Source: Prevotella sp. (GTDB lineage: Bacteria; Bacteroidota; Bacteroidia; Bacteroidales; Bacteroidaceae). Taken from it: a DNA stretch of 64,000 bases. The DNA lies in assembly GCA_017458005.1 (NCBI GenBank), contig JAFTGH010000006.1, positions 1-64,000 of the forward strand, given 5' to 3'. The notes beneath the pieces were generated by a model. The model was not told the origin of the DNA. It did no database searches and saw nothing but the letters and a program-made list of their open reading frames with translations. The translations under genes were made by a program, and so were the position numbers. Shown here piece by piece: positions 60,610 through 64,000 of this stretch (its first letter is position 1; every line of letters starts with the position of its first letter).

Positions 60610-60999
60610 ATGTTAGAAAGAAAAGAAAGTTTTCAGAATGTTGCCAACACCATCCAGGGATGGGATGCAACGCAGGAAGAGATGCTGCTGACACGTCAGT
60701 TGCTCTCAAACATCGAGAAGTGTGGAGATCACATCTCTATTACATTGACAGGTAAGGGTGTGAGTGCTATTGCCAGAGTGATTCAATCTCGTCTTGATGC
60801 AGAGGATAATATGCCGCTTGAGGAAGAGAGGAAAGACGATGACACGCTAATCTCTAAGCAGGACGTAAAAGACAGATTCAATGTCAGCGACACGACTCTT
60901 TGGTTATGGGGTAAGAAGAATTATCTTGTTCCTGTAAAGATTGGACGTAAAGTGATGTATCGCTTGTCCGATATCAAACGACTGGTAAATGGGAAATAG
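60610..60999 (+). CDS. Excisionase-like helix-turn-helix protein
   Basis: A 129-residue protein. The C-terminal 55 residues form a MerR/excisionase-type winged HTH: LISKQDVKDRFNVSDTTLWLWGKKNYLVPVKIGRKVMYRLSDIKRLV. The N-terminal helix region (residues 1-70) is element-specific. Such proteins act as recombination directionality factors or regulators in Bacteroidota mobilizable elements. It begins a tight gene group with the next two genes (3-bp gap). Confidence 0.8.
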   Translation: MLERKESFQNVANTIQGWDATQEEMLLTRQLLSNIEKCGDHISITLTGKGVSAIARVIQSRLDAEDNMPLEEERKDDDTLISKQDVKDRFNVSDTTLWLWGKKNYLVPVKIGRKVMYRLSDIKRLVNGK

Positions 61000-61002
61000 G
61001 CT

Positions 61003-61755
61003 ATGAAAGAAATCAAGAGTATAATCCTTTACCTTGACAGCCTCGTAGCCATTGAACATCTGACAGACGAGCAGGCTGGTATCCTGATCAAAGCGGTACT
61101 CCGCTATGCGAAGGATGGCCAGCAGCTCGAAACCTCAGATACGGCTTTAATCGCACTGTTCTCCATCTTGTGTGCACAGGTAGACCGTGACCACAAGAAA
61201 TATGAAGAGCGTTGTGAGCGAAATAGTGCCAATGCACGCAAACGTCGTGCGAGCCAAGGCCAAATCGAACAATCGCATCCAATCGCAAGCGATGGCAAGC
61301 CACCGCAAGCGGCTGGATGCCTAAATAATAATGATAATAATAGTGATATTGATAATGAAAATAGTGATGATACCGCTAACGCAATAATCATCAGGAGTCA
61401 GCCCGGTGTCTCTTTCGATACTGTCAGGGAGATGTATGGGAAAGTCGCTGGGGATATAAATAAGGCAAAAGCATTATGGGGCGGACTGTCTGATCAAGAT
61501 CATGCTGCCATCCTCGCATACATACCAGGATATGTCGCTAGTACGCCAGAGATTAGATATCGCAAGAACTTGAATAATTTCCTCTCGGAACGATACTGGG
61601 AGAATCATCCAATAAATAATAGACAAGATGGAATTGAGTATAACCCAAGAATTGGTGAACAGGAAAAGAGAAAACGGGACGTTTATAGTACCGCAGTCAA
61701 GGCTATCAACAACCTCACTAATGCCGCAGAAGTGCCAGGAATGGAGCCAAAGTGA
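61003..61755 (+). CDS. DUF6291-like mobile-element protein
   Basis: A 250-residue protein. The N-terminal 80 residues (SIILYLDSLVAIEHLTDEQAGILIKAVLRYAKDG, then FSILCAQVDRDHKKYEERCERNSANARKRR) match the pattern of DUF6291/phage replication-type proteins of Bacteroidota. An Asn/Asp-rich low-complexity linker (about 105-126) leads to a C-terminal helical part ending with LNNFLSERYWENHP. Probably a replication- or DNA-associated accessory protein; function not known. Confidence 0.7.
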   Translation: MKEIKSIILYLDSLVAIEHLTDEQAGILIKAVLRYAKDGQQLETSDTALIALFSILCAQVDRDHKKYEERCERNSANARKRRASQGQIEQSHPIASDGKPPQAAGCLNNNDNNSDIDNENSDDTANAIIIRSQPGVSFDTVREMYGKVAGDINKAKALWGGLSDQDHAAILAYIPGYVASTPEIRYRKNLNNFLSERYWENHPINNRQDGIEYNPRIGEQEKRKRDVYSTAVKAINNLTNAAEVPGMEPK

Positions 61756-62242
61756 TGCGCTGATGTTGCAGAAGTACCCCACTTTTACAGCGTTTTTTCA
61801 GGTGTTCAATGTGAGCCGCCAATTGGTTATCTGCCAATATCCTACATACTGCATTCTAGGCCCTTCACCAACGCTTATTCAGATAGATAAGATGTATGGC
61901 GTGTTTACTTCTGCTAAGTGGCTGGTCACCCTGGTTGCTGATGCCAGTTTGAGTTGCGGATTGAAAGATGATGCGTCAGAAGACCAGTTGCAACTTACGG
62001 CTATGGCCATTTCTACAAGATACAAATGGCTGAAAGCAGGAGAACTTATGTTGTTCTTCTTCAATTTCAAGGCGGGTTTCTATGAACAGTTTTACAGTCG
62101 CTTCGATCCTCAGGCTATCATCAGAAGTATGAACACCTTTCTTGAAGAACGTGCATCTGTTATAGACAAACAAGTTCAGGCAAGAAACATGACTCAATAT
62201 GAAAGAAAGACGATAACAAAAGGGAAAGGAGATGATCCGTGA
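61721..62242 (+). CDS. Uncharacterised mobile-element protein
   Basis: A 173-residue protein starting at ATG 61721 (MPQKCQEWSQSDALMLQKYPTF), overlapping the previous gene by 35 bp; a longer in-frame start at 61628 exists but would overlap by 128 bp. Helix-rich, with TAMAISTRYKWLKAGELMLFFFNFKAGFYEQFYSRFDPQAI in the second half, which is a common segment in Bacteroidota element proteins. It ends with a basic tail. Function unknown. Confidence 0.65.
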   Translation: MPQKCQEWSQSDALMLQKYPTFTAFFQVFNVSRQLVICQYPTYCILGPSPTLIQIDKMYGVFTSAKWLVTLVADASLSCGLKDDASEDQLQLTAMAISTRYKWLKAGELMLFFFNFKAGFYEQFYSRFDPQAIIRSMNTFLEERASVIDKQVQARNMTQYERKTITKGKGDDP

Positions 62243-62611
62243 CAAGAGCCAATGCGTGCAGAGTAATGAAGGGCTTGCCCCTTGATATAGCCCACTATAA
62301 CTACGAGCTTCGCTTTCGTAGTTGTGGGCTCTTCCGAGGGACTCAGGGCTTTGCCCTAAGAACCCACCAAGGGCTGCTTGCCCTATGGAACCTCGCAAGG
62401 GGGGGACCCTCCCCCTTGACCGCCCCGCTCAGTGGCATCTGCCCCTAAGAACCCTGAGCAGGAAGTGACTCTCTCCCTGCACCCACCAATCAGGGTTCAC
62501 ACCCCGATACCCCTTTTGGGAGAAATACAGAAACTACAAATTTCTGAATTACAGTAAAACAGTAATTACATAAATTCATATTTTCATAAAATCATAAAAA
62601 CGTAAATAGCT
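62243..62611. other. Candidate oriT: GC-rich multi-hairpin region before mobV
   Basis: A 369-bp gene-free stretch. It holds a long hairpin at 62289-62330 (AGCCCAC and AACTACGA arms), short AGGGC/GCCCT hairpins at about 62345-62375, a GGGGGA-ccc-TCCCCC element at 62401-62415, a GCTCAG/CTGAGC stem at 62427-62459 and a repeated CTAAGAACCC word. It then changes abruptly to AT-rich sequence before the relaxase ATG. The nick site cannot be assigned by eye. Confidence 0.6.
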
Positions 62612-63934
62612 ATGAGCACAACAGCAAAAGCATCCGACCACGTAAAGCCCTGCAACATCGAGCAGAGCGAACGTCACAACAGACGAGACGCAGAATATAT
62701 TACCTCACTTAATCCGCGTACCCTTTATGTGCGCCCCGAACTGAGTCACAACAACGAGTCGTATGTGGTACCCGACTTAAAGGGTATCACCCTCCAGCAG
62801 CACTATGATGCTATCAAGGCGATGGTAAAGCAGAAGACTGGCCGAGCCATGCAGGAGAAGAAGGTGACTGTCATTGGTAAGAATGGCAAACCGAAGGAGC
62901 GCAACGGCAGCAGTCCCATCCGCGAGAGTGTCGTGAACATCAAGTCTGACACCACAATGGCCGACCTCCAGAAGTACACTCAGAAAGTGCAAGAGCGATG
63001 GGGAGTCAGAGCCATCCAGATACACATCCACAAAGATGAAGGCCATTACACCAATCCTGATGACCCGTCAACCTGGCAACCCAATCTTCATGCTCATATC
63101 ATCTGGGACTGGATGAACCATGATACCGGCAAGTCCTTCAAACTCGGCAAGAAGGACATGGAGGAGCTACAGGATCTGGCAGCAGAGACGTTGGAGATGG
63201 AACGAGGCAAGCGTAAGTCCGAAACAGGCCATGAGCATTTGGAGCGTAACGACTTCATCCTATCCGAGCAGAGGAAGCAGAGTGCAGAACTCGACAATGA
63301 GATTGCTGTGAAGCGAGATAGACTCAATGCTGAGAATGGCAATGCCATCAAATCTGGTGTGGCCAACCTCTTCGGAAAGGGAAAGTATGCCGATATGGAG
63401 AAGGAGAACAAACGACTGAAAGAAGAACTGCCAAAGCAAAAAGCAGCCTTGCAGCAAAAACATCAGCAAGTTCTTGATGCGGAACGGGACAGGCTGGGCC
63501 AACAACTTGCTGAGAAGGACAAGATAATTGAAGGGCTTCAGACTAAATACAAGAATGAAGTGCAACACCATCAACAAGACAATCAAGAGAAAGACAGAAT
63601 CATCGACCAAAAAGATAGAATCATCAATGATTATCGCGAACGGCTTGGTCATTATCTGTCAACTCTCTCCGAACTGTTACGAGGTGCAGTTAAGGCCGTC
63701 ATCGATTATGTTCAGTCTGGCTATCGCAGTTTCAGTGCTCGCCAGGATGGCGATGTTAGACGATATTTGAATGGCCAACTTGATAAAGAAGAGGCTGCTA
63801 CCAATGTGTATAATGCCTCATTGCCCTATCTGAAAACGGATGAGTGTGAGCGTGTGAAGGGGCAACTCTCCTATATCGTTCAGGATATGAAGGAAGAACA
63901 GTATCTAAGCCGAAGTCATGGATTCCACAGGTAA
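62612..63934 (+). CDS. MobV-family relaxase
   Basis: A 440-residue mobilization protein. The N-terminal relaxase domain carries the Pre/Mob motifs: HNRRDAEYITSLNP (about 22-36), the GVRAIQIHIHKDEGHYT block (about 131-147) and NLHAHIIWDWMNHDTGKS (about 158-175), the three-His metal site. A coiled coil spans about 225-335 (EKENKRLKEELPKQKAALQQKHQQVL), followed by a helical C-terminus. It would nick oriT, probably in the region just upstream, so that the element can be mobilised by a helper conjugative element. Confidence 0.92.
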   Translation: MSTTAKASDHVKPCNIEQSERHNRRDAEYITSLNPRTLYVRPELSHNNESYVVPDLKGITLQQHYDAIKAMVKQKTGRAMQEKKVTVIGKNGKPKERNGSSPIRESVVNIKSDTTMADLQKYTQKVQERWGVRAIQIHIHKDEGHYTNPDDPSTWQPNLHAHIIWDWMNHDTGKSFKLGKKDMEELQDLAAETLEMERGKRKSETGHEHLERNDFILSEQRKQSAELDNEIAVKRDRLNAENGNAIKSGVANLFGKGKYADMEKENKRLKEELPKQKAALQQKHQQVLDAERDRLGQQLAEKDKIIEGLQTKYKNEVQHHQQDNQEKDRIIDQKDRIINDYRERLGHYLSTLSELLRGAVKAVIDYVQSGYRSFSARQDGDVRRYLNGQLDKEEAATNVYNASLPYLKTDECERVKGQLSYIVQDMKEEQYLSRSHGFHR

Positions 63935-64000
63935 TGCTGCAAACAAACGAGCCAGCTAATAACAGGCTTTCGGCTGGTTTATTCTACTTGTTTAAGAGGG
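63935..64000. other. Downstream of mobV to the window edge
   Basis: No gene. A weak inverted repeat (AGCCAGC at about 63956 with GCTGGTTT near 63972) followed by T-rich sequence could be the mobV terminator. Confidence 0.35.

Larger units (their letters stand above)
56199..64000 (+). mobile_element. Left part of an integrative mobilizable element
   Basis: Bounded on the left by the tRNA fragment. Contains tyrosine recombinase, two cargo genes, an excisionase-like HTH gene, two element-type proteins, an oriT-like GC-rich hairpin region and a MobV relaxase. No self-transfer (T4SS) genes are seen, so it is probably mobilised in trans. The right end lies beyond the window. Confidence 0.8.

Overview
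The window reads as chromosomal DNA of a Bacteroidales bacterium, most likely Prevotellaceae-like. Promoters carry the Bacteroidota -7 box TAnnTTTG with a TTTG-like -33 box about 19-20 nt upstream. SecD and SecF are fused, acpP-fabF-rnc lie together, and there are DUF4254, DUF3244, DUF4294, type IX-sorting-like and MobV proteins typical of the phylum. No rRNA, complete tRNA or CRISPR array was seen.

Layout. (1) 1-8.9 kb: a signalling or defence-like island. A membrane protein with two TrkA-N-like Rossmann domains and a RyR domain plus a free-standing RyR protein (+) converge on a three-gene minus-strand operon (exported coiled-coil protein, exported TPR protein, membrane-anchored TIR protein), which is divergent from a Cache-SpoIIE phosphatase. 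(2) 8.9-16.6 kb: cell-surface acylation operon (SGNH hydrolase, MBOAT, two DHHW proteins) and an RlpA / beta-propeller / alpha-beta-hydrolase operon. (3) 16.7-30.8 kb: mostly housekeeping genes (rnc, fabF, acpP, pdxB, DUF4254-GT9, HU, rhomboid, EEP phosphatase, secDF, AsmA-like, a second alpha/beta hydrolase). (4) 31.2-40.8 kb: a TPR/HTH regulator broken by one in-frame stop, two small exported proteins, and a 1992-residue SpvB/RHS protein whose AT-rich tail is a GIY-YIG nuclease-like toxin, followed by a probable immunity gene. (5) 41-53.4 kb: tcdA, an HMA protein and TonB receptor, then an 11-gene sulfur island: LuxR-type regulator, trans-sulfuration enzyme, MalY-like C-S lyase, CysK, DsrE-like, TusA, encapsulin shell with a cyclic-nucleotide-binding-like insertion, cysteine desulfurase with a cargo-like N-terminal extension, ubiquitin-like sulfur carrier, E1-like activating enzyme and JAMM peptidase. 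(6) 53.5-56.1 kb: DUF4294, lgt, ychF. (7) 56.2-64 kb: the left part of an integrative mobilizable element, bounded by a tRNA 3'-end fragment, with a tyrosine recombinase, an AlbA/ATPase regulator, an unknown cargo protein, an excisionase-like HTH protein, an oriT-like region and a MobV relaxase.

The strongest candidate for an undescribed system is the sulfur island. A desulfurase packaged in an encapsulin could take sulfur from cysteine, while a JAMM-processed, E1-activated sulfur carrier beside CysK and a MetB/MetY-like enzyme could build sulfur amino acids. The promoters before the regulator gene and before cysK have the same architecture: an almost identical palindromic operator, the same -33 ATTG and -7 TACCTTTG boxes, and the same spacings. 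That suggests one regulon. The TIR/RyR/TrkA-N island is a second candidate, because TIR enzymes make NAD-derived signals and the RyR/TrkA-N protein looks like a ligand-gated membrane effector.
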